NCBI RefSeq assembly: GCF_017874735.1
Contig: NZ_JAGGLV010000034.1
Location: forward strand, 1-63,385
From: Paenibacillus silagei
GTDB taxonomy: Bacteria; Bacillota; Bacilli; Paenibacillales; Paenibacillaceae
Direction: 5' to 3'
Length of the DNA: 63,385 nt
Positions 24,002-32,737 of the stretch are shown here, one piece after another (the first letter of the stretch is position 1; every line of letters begins with the position of its first letter). The position numbers and the translations under genes are program-made. The notes under the pieces were generated by a model. That model saw only the letters and a program-made list of their open reading frames with translations, was not told the origin of the DNA and made no database searches.

Positions 24002-24043
24002 AAAAAGGGTTACACCTTTCGTCAAGCGGAAGATGTAACCCTT
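24002..24043 (-). terminator. Terminator between convergent prs and the small minus-strand gene
   Basis: AAGGGTTACA (24005-24014) pairs with TGTAACCCTT (24034-24043). On the minus strand it is followed by TTTTTC, so it fits the 24087-24293 gene best; it may also end prs transcription. Confidence 0.75.
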
Positions 24044-24086
24044 ATCGGCGTGATGCAGCGGCAGGGACTAAAGGCTCGTATAAGCT

Positions 24087-24293
24087 TCAATATCCCGGAC
24101 GGGAGATGAAGGTGAAGAGGCTGCGGTTGTACAGCGTACCTTGCAGCTCTACGAAGCCTTCGTCCACCGCTGTAATCACACCGATGTCTACGTGCGCGTT
24201 CCCCCTATAGACTTCAACAGGCACAGCATATTGAATATGGTACTGGAAATGGCGCTGCAGTGTTAAGATATCGCCCTGATGTGGCATGTTCAT
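24087..24293 (-). CDS. Small conserved-looking hypothetical protein
   Basis: A 68-residue protein on the opposite strand between prs and pth. I do not recognise it. The part after QYAVPVEVYRGNAHVDIGVITAVDEGFVELQGTLYNRSLFTFISRPGY reads like a small SH3- or Sm-like beta barrel. The ATG at 24293 has GGAG seven bases upstream; the frame continues upstream as an antisense shadow of pth. A terminator with a T tract follows it on the minus strand. No function can be assigned. Confidence 0.7.
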   Translation of the reverse strand: MNMPHQGDILTLQRHFQYHIQYAVPVEVYRGNAHVDIGVITAVDEGFVELQGTLYNRSLFTFISRPGY

Positions 24294-24378
24294 CACCTGT
24301 CTCCGGAGTATAAACTTATTGTACCAAAAACGGAACTCTTCTGCTGAGAGTACCGGGCGGAAAGGAAAAACCTTAAAT

Positions 24379-24939
24379 ATGAAATGGATTGTTGGACTCG
24401 GGAATCCCGGAACGCAATACGCGAAGACCAAGCATAATGTCGGCTTCATGGCCCTCGATGAGCTTGCGTCCAGACACGGAATTGCCTTTAACCAGAATAA
24501 ATGCAAATCGGTAATCGGTGAAGGGATGATCGGCGGTGTGAAGACGGTGCTGATCAAGCCGATGACCTTCATGAATCTGTCCGGGGAAGCGGTACGGGCT
24601 TATATGGATTATTATAAGGTCCAGCTGGAAGATATGATTGTGGTCTATGATGACCTGGATACGGAGCTGGGTAAGATCAGGCTGCGATATCAAGGCAGTG
24701 CCGGCGGGCACAATGGCATCAAGTCCATCATTCAGCATACGGGCACCCAGAGCTTCAACCGGGTGCGGATGGGCATATCCCGTCCGGAGCCGGGCTTTGC
24801 TATAGTTGACTATGTACTATCTACCTTCGCCAAGAAGGATGGAGCAAGGCTTGAGAGCATGATAAGTGATGCTTGCGATGCTGTGGAATTCAGCCTGCAG
24901 CATACCTTTGAACAGACCATGGCCAAATTTAACGGATGA
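24379..24939 (+). CDS. pth: Peptidyl-tRNA hydrolase
   Basis: A 186-residue enzyme that frees tRNA from peptidyl-tRNAs that drop off ribosomes. Motifs: GLGNPGTQYAKTKHNVGF with the catalytic His, KPMTFMNLSGEAV, DDLD and GSAGGHNGIKSI. The ATG at 24379 gives the family N-terminus (MKWIVGLGNPG), with AAAGGA upstream. Confidence 0.97.
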   Translation: MKWIVGLGNPGTQYAKTKHNVGFMALDELASRHGIAFNQNKCKSVIGEGMIGGVKTVLIKPMTFMNLSGEAVRAYMDYYKVQLEDMIVVYDDLDTELGKIRLRYQGSAGGHNGIKSIIQHTGTQSFNRVRMGISRPEPGFAIVDYVLSTFAKKDGARLESMISDACDAVEFSLQHTFEQTMAKFNG

Positions 24940-24995
24940 AATACAAGGCATAGGGTTCAGGACCCTGCGGCTAAAGCCCTCCCGGGCGGGGCATA

Positions 24996-25022
24996 CTGAA
25001 GGTATATACTACCTTCAGGAGG
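24996..25022 (+). promoter_or_regulatory. Hairpin overlapping the ribosome site of fin
   Basis: CTGAAGGTA (24996-25004) and TACCTTCAG (25010-25018) form a perfect 9-bp stem with loop TATAC. The last three bases of the 3' arm are the start of the ribosome site CAGGAGG (25016-25022). The stem could hide part of the site. Confidence 0.5.
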
Positions 25023-25029
25023 CATATAG

Positions 25030-25260
25030 ATGGCAATACACTATGTATGCAGGCACTGCCGGACGTTCTTGGGAAGCATTGGCAGAAGCGATATTACAGA
25101 GATGCAGCTGGGGCTGCAATCCTTGACCCCTGCGGAGCGCAGAGATATAATAGCGTATGATTCAGAAGGCGAGATTACGGTGAAGGTGACCTGCGATTAC
25201 TGCAAGCAGGCGCTGGATAACAACCCCGAGCTCAGCCTGCTGGCCAGTCCGCTTCAGTAA
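25030..25260 (+). CDS. fin: Anti-sigma-F factor Fin (YabK)
   Basis: A 76-residue zinc-binding protein with CRHC near residue 8 and CDYC near residue 58. In B. subtilis Fin is made under sigma-F and inhibits sigma-F to help the switch to sigma-G. It lies between pth and mfd as there. The ribosome site is very strong (AGGAGG) but abuts a hairpin. Confidence 0.92.
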   Translation: MAIHYVCRHCRTFLGSIGRSDITEMQLGLQSLTPAERRDIIAYDSEGEITVKVTCDYCKQALDNNPELSLLASPLQ

Positions 25261-25392
25261 GGTGGAAGCGCCTGTCTCTATCGTCATCCGCAAGCCTTGG
25301 CCTTATCCGCTGAGGCTTGTTTTCGATTCCAATTATAATAGGTGACAGCGGCATTGCCGCTGTCAGCCTGTTTAGTAAGAGAGGTGCACCTG

Positions 25393-28300
25393 TTGTTACA
25401 AGGTCTTATAGAAGCTTTTTCCAAGGATACTGATTTCCAGTCTGTCACCCGTGGCATCGCAGCAGGGATGAAGGAACAGCTTATCTCCGGTCTGTCCGGC
25501 TCGGCCAGACAAATCATGCTGGCTGCCCTGCATGAGGAGACGCAGCGTCCGCTCTTGGTTGTGACCCATAATATGTTCTCAGCCCAGAAGATGGCTGATG
25601 ATTTACAGGAAGCGCTTTCCCCGGAGCGGGTGCTGCTCTATCCGGCCAATGAGCTGGTGGCGGCTGAGGCCGCTGTCTCAAGCCCGGAGACGCTGGCCCA
25701 GCGGATCGATGTACTGACGCGCTGCGCCCAGGGCTTTCGGGGAATTGTAGTTGTTCCCTACTCCGGCGTTCGGAGGCTGCTCCCTGCTCCGCATGTCATG
25801 GCTGAAGCCCAGCTTACGGTTTCGCAGGACGGAACCTTGTCACTGGATGACTTCCTCATGACCATGATTGAGATGGGCTATGAGCGGGTGGAGCGGGTAG
25901 AGAACCGCGGTGAGCTTAGTGTACGCGGCGGTATTATCGACTTCTATCCCATGACCTCTCCACTGGCTTACCGGGTGGAGCTGTTTGATGATGAAGTAGA
26001 CTCCATCCGTACCTTCGACCCTATGGATCAGCGCTCCATCGATAAGGTCCGCAGTGTGAAGATTACACCGGCCAAGGAGATTATATTCGATCAGCTCCGC
26101 CAGGATGCGGCTTCTACCGCTGCGTCTGCAATGCTGGATCGGCAGCTTGAGAAGATGAGTGACCGTCAGGCTAAGCTGCGTCTGCGTGAGGAGATGGGCC
26201 GGGAGCTGGAGATGCTGCGGCAGGGTACCTATTTCCCGGAAGTCTATAAATATATCAGTCTGCTCTACCCTGAACGTATTCATCTGTATGATTATATGGC
26301 TCAGGATACCTTGCTTGTCCTTGATGAGCCGGCCAGACTTCTGGAGACCGCCAAGCAGCTGGAGCGGGATGAGTCGGAATGGAATCTGCACTTGCTGCAG
26401 AACGGCAAGACGCTGCCTGAGCTTCAGCTCTCTGTCGACAGCGAGGTTATTATGTACCAGCGTCCGTTCCAGAGCCTGTTTATGTCGATATTTCTGCGTC
26501 AGGTTCCACATATTCAGCCACAGAATATCTTAGGCTTCATCAGCCGCGGAATGCAGGACTTCCATGGCCAGATGAATGTGCTGAAGTCCGAGATGGAGCG
26601 TTGGCACAAGTCCGGCGTGAAGGTGATCATGCTGGCGAATGGCGAGGAGCGGATGGAGCGTATCCGCCGGGTACTGGATGACTATGGCATTGAGGAGCCG
26701 ACGATCCTGCAGGGCAACCTGGGCTCCGGCTTCGAGCTTCCTTCGATTCATCTCGCAGTGATCACTGAGGGTGAGATGTTCTCGCAGAAGCAGCGCAAGG
26801 CGCGGAAGGTCTCGAAGGGCATTGATAATGCCGAACGGATTAAGAGCTATACCGAGCTGAAGATCGGGGATTATGTGGTTCACCAGAATCACGGGATCGG
26901 TAAATATATGGGCATCGGGACGCTTGAGGTCAGCGGTATTCACCGCGACTATATGCACATTCTCTATGCAGGAGGCGACAAGCTCTCAGTTCCGATTGAA
27001 CAGATTGACCTGATTCAGAAATATGTCGGCTCGGAAGATAAGGAGCCGAAGGTCTATAAGCTGGGCGGCAATGAATGGACCCGGGTTACCAGCAAGGTGC
27101 GGAGCTCGGTTCAGGATATCGCCGATGATCTGATCAAGCTGTACGCAGAGCGCCAGAGCGCGCTTGGCTATGGCTTCGAGAAGGATACGCAGGAGCAGCG
27201 CGAATTCGAAGAGATGTTCCCTTATGAGGAGACCCGTGACCAGCTGCGGGCGATCGAAGAGATCAAGAAGGATATGGAGCAGAACCGTCCGATGGACCGG
27301 CTGCTCTGCGGTGATGTAGGCTATGGCAAGACAGAGGTGGCGATCCGGGCTGCTTTTAAATCTGCTATAGAGGGCAAGCAGGTGGCTGTGCTCGTGCCGA
27401 CGACGATTCTGGCGCAGCAGCACTACGAGACCTTCCGTGAGCGCTTCGCCAATTATCCGCTGAATATTCAGGTATTGAGCCGGTTCCGCAGCCGCAAGGA
27501 GCAGAATGAGACGATCAAGGGAGTACGCCAGGGGACAGTGGATGTTATTATCGGCACACACCGGCTGCTGTCACAGGATCTGGTCTTCAAGGACCTCGGC
27601 CTTCTGATTGTCGATGAAGAGCAGCGTTTCGGCGTGACCCACAAGGAGAAGCTGAAGCGGCTGAAGACCAATGTCGATGTATTGACTCTGACAGCCACAC
27701 CGATTCCCCGCACGCTGCATATGTCGATGCTCGGGGTGCGTGACTTGTCAGTTATTGAGACACCACCGGAGAACCGCTTTCCCGTACAGACGTATGTGGT
27801 GGAGCATAGCCAGACGCTGACCCGGGAAGCAGTGGAGCGCGAGCTGGCCCGTGGCGGGCAGGTCTATTATCTGTACAACCGTGTACAGGGGATTCAGGAA
27901 ATGGCGGCGCAGATCTCCATGCTGGTGCCGGAGGCAAGAGTGGGTATCGGGCATGGCCAGATGTCGGAATCGGAGCTTGAGAAGACGATTCTCGACTTCC
28001 TGGACGGAGAGTATGATGTGCTGGTCAGCACCAGTATTATAGAGACCGGTGTCGATATTCCCAATGTAAATACACTGATTGTTCATGATGCTGACAAAAT
28101 GGGCCTGTCCCAGCTCTATCAGCTGCGCGGACGCGTCGGCCGTTCCAACCGGATTGCTTATGCCTACTTCACCTACCAGCGCGATAAGGTGCTGACAGAG
28201 GTGGCTGAGAAGCGCCTGCAGTCCATCAAGGAATTCACCGAGCTCGGGTCAGGCTTCAAAATTGCTATGCGCGATCTCTCCATCCGGGGAGCAGGCAATC

Positions 28301-28917
28301 TGCTGGGGGCGGAGCAGCACGGCTTCATTGCCTCGGTCGGCTTCGACCTGTATTCGCAAATGCTGGCGGAGGAAATCCGCAAACGCAAGGTGAGTGTGCT
28401 TGGCGAGGAGGATACTTCGCTGAAGCAGGGGAATACGGTCATTGATTTGTCGATTGACGCGTATCTTCCTTCCGAGTATATTTACGACAGTATCCAAAAA
28501 ATAGAAATCTATAAAAAGGTTGCTGCTGTGGCTTCCTTCGAAGATGCCTCCGAGCTTGAGGATGAGCTGCTGGACCGGTTCGGCGAATTGCCGGAAGCCG
28601 TTATTAATCTGCTCTCTGTGGCCCGGTTGAAGGTGTATGGCAAGCTGTACGGCATGGAATCCATGGTCCGGCGCGGGGATGATGCCCTGCTTAATTTCCA
28701 CGAGGGCAGCCTGGGGGCGTTTGATACGGCGAAGCTCGCCAAAGTTGGTAATAGCTTCGAAAGGCGTGTACAATTTGATAAGGATGCCAAGGCAACGATC
28801 CGGATCAAAGCGAAGGATTTAGGTGACAAGGAGCTGCTGGATGTGCTGGAGCAATTCCTCGCGGCAGCCAAACAGTCTTTAAAATCGAAGGGAGAATTAC
28901 ACAATGTCGTTAAATAA
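25393..28917 (+). CDS. mfd: Transcription-repair coupling factor Mfd
   Basis: A 1174-residue translocase that removes stalled RNA polymerase and recruits UvrA. Domains in order: UvrB-like N-terminal region, RNA polymerase-interacting CarD-like domain (GDYVVHQNHGIGKYMGI, near residue 490), RecG-like helicase with Walker A GDVGYGKTEVA and the DEEQRFG box, TRG, and the C-terminal D7 domain. The TTG at 25393 lies six bases after GAGGTG and gives the usual N-terminus. Its 3' end overlaps the next gene by 14 bases. Confidence 0.97.
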   Translation: MLQGLIEAFSKDTDFQSVTRGIAAGMKEQLISGLSGSARQIMLAALHEETQRPLLVVTHNMFSAQKMADDLQEALSPERVLLYPANELVAAEAAVSSPETLAQRIDVLTRCAQGFRGIVVVPYSGVRRLLPAPHVMAEAQLTVSQDGTLSLDDFLMTMIEMGYERVERVENRGELSVRGGIIDFYPMTSPLAYRVELFDDEVDSIRTFDPMDQRSIDKVRSVKITPAKEIIFDQLRQDAASTAASAMLDRQLEKMSDRQAKLRLREEMGRELEMLRQGTYFPEVYKYISLLYPERIHLYDYMAQDTLLVLDEPARLLETAKQLERDESEWNLHLLQNGKTLPELQLSVDSEVIMYQRPFQSLFMSIFLRQVPHIQPQNILGFISRGMQDFHGQMNVLKSEMERWHKSGVKVIMLANGEERMERIRRVLDDYGIEEPTILQGNLGSGFELPSIHLAVITEGEMFSQKQRKARKVSKGIDNAERIKSYTELKIGDYVVHQNHGIGKYMGIGTLEVSGIHRDYMHILYAGGDKLSVPIEQIDLIQKYVGSEDKEPKVYKLGGNEWTRVTSKVRSSVQDIADDLIKLYAERQSALGYGFEKDTQEQREFEEMFPYEETRDQLRAIEEIKKDMEQNRPMDRLLCGDVGYGKTEVAIRAAFKSAIEGKQVAVLVPTTILAQQHYETFRERFANYPLNIQVLSRFRSRKEQNETIKGVRQGTVDVIIGTHRLLSQDLVFKDLGLLIVDEEQRFGVTHKEKLKRLKTNVDVLTLTATPIPRTLHMSMLGVRDLSVIETPPENRFPVQTYVVEHSQTLTREAVERELARGGQVYYLYNRVQGIQEMAAQISMLVPEARVGIGHGQMSESELEKTILDFLDGEYDVLVSTSIIETGVDIPNVNTLIVHDADKMGLSQLYQLRGRVGRSNRIAYAYFTYQRDKVLTEVAEKRLQSIKEFTELGSGFKIAMRDLSIRGAGNLLGAEQHGFIASVGFDLYSQMLAEEIRKRKVSVLGEEDTSLKQGNTVIDLSIDAYLPSEYIYDSIQKIEIYKKVAAVASFEDASELEDELLDRFGELPEAVINLLSVARLKVYGKLYGMESMVRRGDDALLNFHEGSLGAFDTAKLAKVGNSFERRVQFDKDAKATIRIKAKDLGDKELLDVLEQFLAAAKQSLKSKGELHNVVK

Positions 28918-29953
28918 AAAATCATGGAAGGTACTGGTGGTCTCGCTGACCGCAGCCCTGTCCTTCTCCATGCTTGCTGCCTGCAGCAATAAAAGTGATG
29001 ATACTGCGGTGGCGACGTATAAGGGCGGCACCATTACCCAGAAGGAATTCAATCTGGATACCCGCGTAATGAAATTCCTGTCCCCCGAGCAGGCGCAGTA
29101 TCTGGAGATTGATATGTTCAAGGAGTCCATCCTGAAGCAGGAGGTCGCGTTCGAATACTTGGCGGACAAGGCCTCGGATGAAGCGAAGAAGGCTGCGGAG
29201 AAAGAAGTCGATACTCAGATCGGCTCTATCAAGACTGCGCTGGGCGATAAGTACAAGAGCACGCTGAAGGAACAGGATCTGAGCGAGTCGGACCTGCGTT
29301 CCTATATGCAGCGCGTACTTACCGTATATCAGGACATGCTGCTGAAATTAACGGACGAGCAGGTCAAGACCCATTATGAAGCCACCAAGGCTGATTATAG
29401 TGTGGCTACTCTGCGCCATGTCCTGGTTGGCCTGACCGATAGCGCCGGCAAAGAGCGGACGGATGCCGATGCGCTGAAGCGCGCCCAGGAAGTGAAGGCG
29501 AAGCTGGATGGCGGGGCGGACTTTGCAGCTGTGGCCAAGGAATACTCCGATGATACCGGCACGAAGGAAACCGGCGGTGAATATAAGGACAAGGCACTGG
29601 TAGAATATGTAGCAGAGTTCAAGGCTGCGGCCCACTCTCTTCCGCTGAATACGATTAGTGAGCCGGTCAAGTCTACCTACGGATATCACATTATCAAGGT
29701 GGAAGCCCGCAAGGACACCACCTTCGATACGCTGACTGCCGACCAGCTGAAGGCTGTGAAGAACTCTGCCGCTTCTGCCAGCCTGGAGACCTTCCTGGAG
29801 AAGGAACTGGATAGTCTGGAGATTAAAATCAATCTGCCGAAGAGCTCAGCTGCTGCAGGCAGCGCGGGAGCCACAGCTACACCGGCTCCGGCTGCGGGTA
29901 GTGACACGCCAGCCGCTACAGATACACCGGCTGCTACAGAAGCCGCTAAATAA
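28904..29953 (+). CDS. PrsA-like foldase lipoprotein (parvulin-type peptidyl-prolyl isomerase)
   Basis: A 349-residue lipoprotein: signal peptide with lipobox LAAC (Cys near residue 27), SurA-like N-terminal helices, a parvulin PPIase domain at about residues 165-265 (RHVLVGL, ADFAAVAKEYSDD, GGEY, SEPVKSTYGYHIIKV), and a low-complexity Ala/Thr/Pro tail. It should assist folding of exported proteins outside the membrane. It overlaps mfd by 14 bases. A second, membrane-anchored PPIase is encoded at 52394-53338. Confidence 0.9.
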   Translation: MSLNKKSWKVLVVSLTAALSFSMLAACSNKSDDTAVATYKGGTITQKEFNLDTRVMKFLSPEQAQYLEIDMFKESILKQEVAFEYLADKASDEAKKAAEKEVDTQIGSIKTALGDKYKSTLKEQDLSESDLRSYMQRVLTVYQDMLLKLTDEQVKTHYEATKADYSVATLRHVLVGLTDSAGKERTDADALKRAQEVKAKLDGGADFAAVAKEYSDDTGTKETGGEYKDKALVEYVAEFKAAAHSLPLNTISEPVKSTYGYHIIKVEARKDTTFDTLTADQLKAVKNSAASASLETFLEKELDSLEIKINLPKSSAAAGSAGATATPAPAAGSDTPAATDTPAATEAAK

Positions 29954-29968
29954 ATTTAGGCTGGACAA

Positions 29969-30005
29969 GCCGCCTGATGCGCTATGCATCCGGGCGGTTT
30001 TTTTT
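29969..30005 (+). terminator. Intrinsic terminator after the foldase gene
   Basis: CCGCCTGATGC pairs with GCATCCGGGCGG through a short loop, followed by T8. Confidence 0.9.
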
Positions 30006-30202
30006 GCCACAATAGAGCAAAATGGGGAAAATAACTGCGGCGGTATAGAAATGACTATTTGTGATCATAACTGGAATGATGCCGGGCCGGGGCGTTCTCA
30101 TTCTCCATGAACAATTATATGCGGGCTGACGGATGTATAAGGAACTGGGAAGAGATGAATACTATGGTCAGATATTACGATAAATCACCGGGATTAACCA
30201 TT

Positions 30203-30232
30203 CCCATAATGGACAGTAGTTGGACCATACTT
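30203..30232 (+). promoter_or_regulatory. Possible sigma-G promoter of spoVT
   Basis: CCCATA (30203-30208; four of six for TGMATA), 17 bp, CATACTT (30226-30232; six of seven). spoVT is sigma-G-dependent in B. subtilis. Confidence 0.45.
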
Positions 30233-30259
30233 CTTAAGGAAAGCGGGGCAACATTTGAA

Positions 30260-30802
30260 ATGAAAGCTACTGGTATTGTAAGACGTATTGATGACCTCGG
30301 ACGAGTTGTTATCCCCAAAGAGATCAGACGCACCTTACGGATTCGTGAGGGCGATCCTCTGGAAATTTTTGTTGACCGCGATGGTGAGGTTATATTGAAA
30401 AAATATTCACCGATTGGTGAATTGGGCGATTTCGCCAAGGAATATGCAGAGTCGCTGTATGAAGGAACAGGGCATATTACCATGATTACGGACCGGGACA
30501 CGTTCATCGCGCTCGCCGGCGGCTCCAAGAAGGATTATCTGGAGAAGCAAGTGGGTGTGCTGCTGGAAAAGGTAATGGAAAGCCGTAAAACAATGCTTGA
30601 GACCAATGCAGGCAGCTATGACATCAGCAAGGACCACTCGGAGCTGTTATCCACGTATGTGGCAGCGCCTATTATCTCCGGAGGAGATCCCATCGGCTGC
30701 GTAGTGCTGCTGAATAAGGATGATTCGGTCAAAATGGCCCAGATGGAAGTGAAAATGGCAGAGACAGCAGCTGCCTTCCTGGGTAAGCAAATGGAGCAGT
30801 AA
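30260..30802 (+). CDS. spoVT: Stage V sporulation regulator SpoVT
   Basis: A 180-residue forespore regulator that tunes sigma-G genes: AbrB-like N-terminal DNA-binding domain (MKATGIVRRIDDLGRVVIPKEIRR, residues 1-50) and a C-terminal GAF-like domain (from YEGTGHITMITD to AAAFLGKQMEQ). The start is fixed by homology at the ATG 30260, although the ribosome site is weak (GCGGGG). The open frame extends about 50 codons upstream, beyond the likely promoter. Confidence 0.96.
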   Translation: MKATGIVRRIDDLGRVVIPKEIRRTLRIREGDPLEIFVDRDGEVILKKYSPIGELGDFAKEYAESLYEGTGHITMITDRDTFIALAGGSKKDYLEKQVGVLLEKVMESRKTMLETNAGSYDISKDHSELLSTYVAAPIISGGDPIGCVVLLNKDDSVKMAQMEVKMAETAAAFLGKQMEQ

Positions 30803-30821
30803 TTAACTGGTGCTGAAGAGT

Positions 30822-30868
30822 CCCGCTTTTCCTTTGGTTATTATGACCGTAGGGAATGGCGGGTTTTT
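30822..30868 (+). terminator. Intrinsic terminator after spoVT
   Basis: CCCGC (30822-30826) pairs with GCGGG (30859-30863), extended by TTTTCC/GGGAAT pairing, then T5. Confidence 0.75.
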
Positions 30869-31009
30869 GCTGTGAATCGGCAAGCTAAGGAATAGACGCA
30901 TGGTCATTTACACTTCTACCCTTAGATAAGTTATAATATAGAAATTCATTTGCTTAGGTTAAAGTAAGCTCTATATTATGGCAGTTATGGCTGTAGAAGC
31001 AGGTAAACG

Positions 31010-32659
31010 ATGACATCCAATTCGCAAGGCTCGAAGCTGCTGCAGGGCGCTTTTATTCTTAGCGCGGCAGCTATTTTCTCGAAACTGATCGGTACGCTCC
31101 AGAAGATACCGCTGCAGAATCTGGGCGGTGACGCCGCGTTCGGTATCTACAATACGGTCTATCCGCTGTATACCATTCTGGTTACGGTGGCGATGCTCGG
31201 GCTGCCTGCCGCCATCTCGCGGTTCGTGGCGGAGGCTTCGGCGGCACAGGACGCGCAGAAGGGGCGGCGGGTCCTGCTGCTATCCGCCGGAATTACAGCG
31301 GCCAGCGGCCTTCTGCTCGGCATTCTGGTCTACGCCGGGGCTCCGCTCATTGCGGGATGGGTCGGCAGCTCCCATATTGTCCCGGCGCTGCGCAGCAGCG
31401 CCTGGGGGCTGGCGGTGGTGCCGCTGATGGCTGCGCTGCGCGGCTACTTCCAGGGACTGCATAATATGATGCCGACTGCCGTGTCGCAGGTGGTCGAGCA
31501 GTCGGTACGCGTGGCGGTCATGATCGCGCTTCTGCTGTATCTGACGGGCGCTGGCGCAGATGCGGCAGGAATCGCTGCCGGTGCGATGCTGGGTCCAGCC
31601 GGGGGCGGGATCGCCGGTCTGGGCGTAATGCTGCTGTATTGGCGCAGCCACCGCCGGGGCTTGCCCGACAGGCTGCCTCAAGCTCCGCTTAAGAACAGAA
31701 CGGCATCGGCCGTGCGAAGTGCTAAGCAGGGCGTTCCTGCCCGCGAGCTGCTGGCCTATGGCCTCCCGGTGATGCTTGGCGCACTTGCGGTTCCGTTAAT
31801 CGGACTGGTCGATGTCTTCACAGTTCCCCGCTTGCTTACGGGGAGCAGCAGCGAGACAGCAGCGATGGCCCAGTTCGGCATCTATAACCGCGGGCTGCCG
31901 CTCGTGCAGATCGTAACGATGCTGGCGACCTCGCTCTCGGTCGTCTTCATCCCGGCACTGGCCGAAGCGAAGTACCAGCGGGATGAGGCCTTGATCCGCA
32001 CGCGCATCACGCTGTCGCTGCGCTGGTTCTGGCTCCTCGGGCTGGCCGCCTCCGTAGGCCTGGCCGTGCTTGCAGAGCCGGTGAACACGGCTCTGTACGG
32101 GGACGCCGCCGGCAGCGGCGCGATGACCTGGCTGGCCTTTACCGCCGCAGGCGGCACGGTCAGCATCATCTCCGCCGCGCTGCTGCAAGGCCTGGGCGCC
32201 GTGCGCGCGCCGGCGCTGACCCTGCTGGCCGCCGCTGCGCTTAAGGCGGCCCTCAACCTGCTGCTGGTCCCGCAGCAGGGCATTACCGGTGCGGCCATCG
32301 CTGGCGTGGCCGCACATCTCTTCGCAGCAGCGCTGAACGTGCTGCTGCTCTACCGGCAGGGACATCTGCGGCTGCGCGCCGCAGATGTTCTGCTGAAGCC
32401 CGCGGCGCTGCTCGCGGGCCTGGGGCTGGCCGCCGCGGCCGTGAGCCACGGCGCAGCCAGGGCGGCAGACGCCGCCGGCTTCGGCGGCGGGCGGACCGCG
32501 GCCCTGGCGCAGAGCCTGCTCGGCGTGCTCGCAGGCTGCGCCGTCTTCGCACTCGGAGCAGTGGCGCTGCGGCTGCTCAGCGAGAGCGAGCTGCGCCAGC
32601 TTCCGGGCTTCGGCCCGCGCTTAGCGGACAAGCTGAAGAAGCTGCGCCTGTTCCCATAA
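31010..32659 (+). CDS. MOP-superfamily polysaccharide flippase (YabM/SpoVB-like)
   Basis: A 549-residue integral membrane protein with about 14 hydrophobic segments and the family N-terminus GAFILSAAAIFSKLIGTLQKIPLQNLGG. Relatives (YabM, SpoVB, YtgP) are MATE/MurJ-like lipid-linked oligosaccharide flippases in cell-wall or spore-cortex assembly. The C-terminal half is unusually GC-rich and alanine-rich. It sits between spoVT and mazG as yabM does in B. subtilis. The substrate is not known. Confidence 0.9.
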   Translation: MTSNSQGSKLLQGAFILSAAAIFSKLIGTLQKIPLQNLGGDAAFGIYNTVYPLYTILVTVAMLGLPAAISRFVAEASAAQDAQKGRRVLLLSAGITAASGLLLGILVYAGAPLIAGWVGSSHIVPALRSSAWGLAVVPLMAALRGYFQGLHNMMPTAVSQVVEQSVRVAVMIALLLYLTGAGADAAGIAAGAMLGPAGGGIAGLGVMLLYWRSHRRGLPDRLPQAPLKNRTASAVRSAKQGVPARELLAYGLPVMLGALAVPLIGLVDVFTVPRLLTGSSSETAAMAQFGIYNRGLPLVQIVTMLATSLSVVFIPALAEAKYQRDEALIRTRITLSLRWFWLLGLAASVGLAVLAEPVNTALYGDAAGSGAMTWLAFTAAGGTVSIISAALLQGLGAVRAPALTLLAAAALKAALNLLLVPQQGITGAAIAGVAAHLFAAALNVLLLYRQGHLRLRAADVLLKPAALLAGLGLAAAAVSHGAARAADAAGFGGGRTAALAQSLLGVLAGCAVFALGAVALRLLSESELRQLPGFGPRLADKLKKLRLFP

Positions 32660-32737
32660 GGCGCAGCTCAATAGATACATAGCGCAGCCGCCTTTCGCGA
32701 ATAGCAGCAGGCGGCTGCCTGGAAGGAGTAGACTGGC

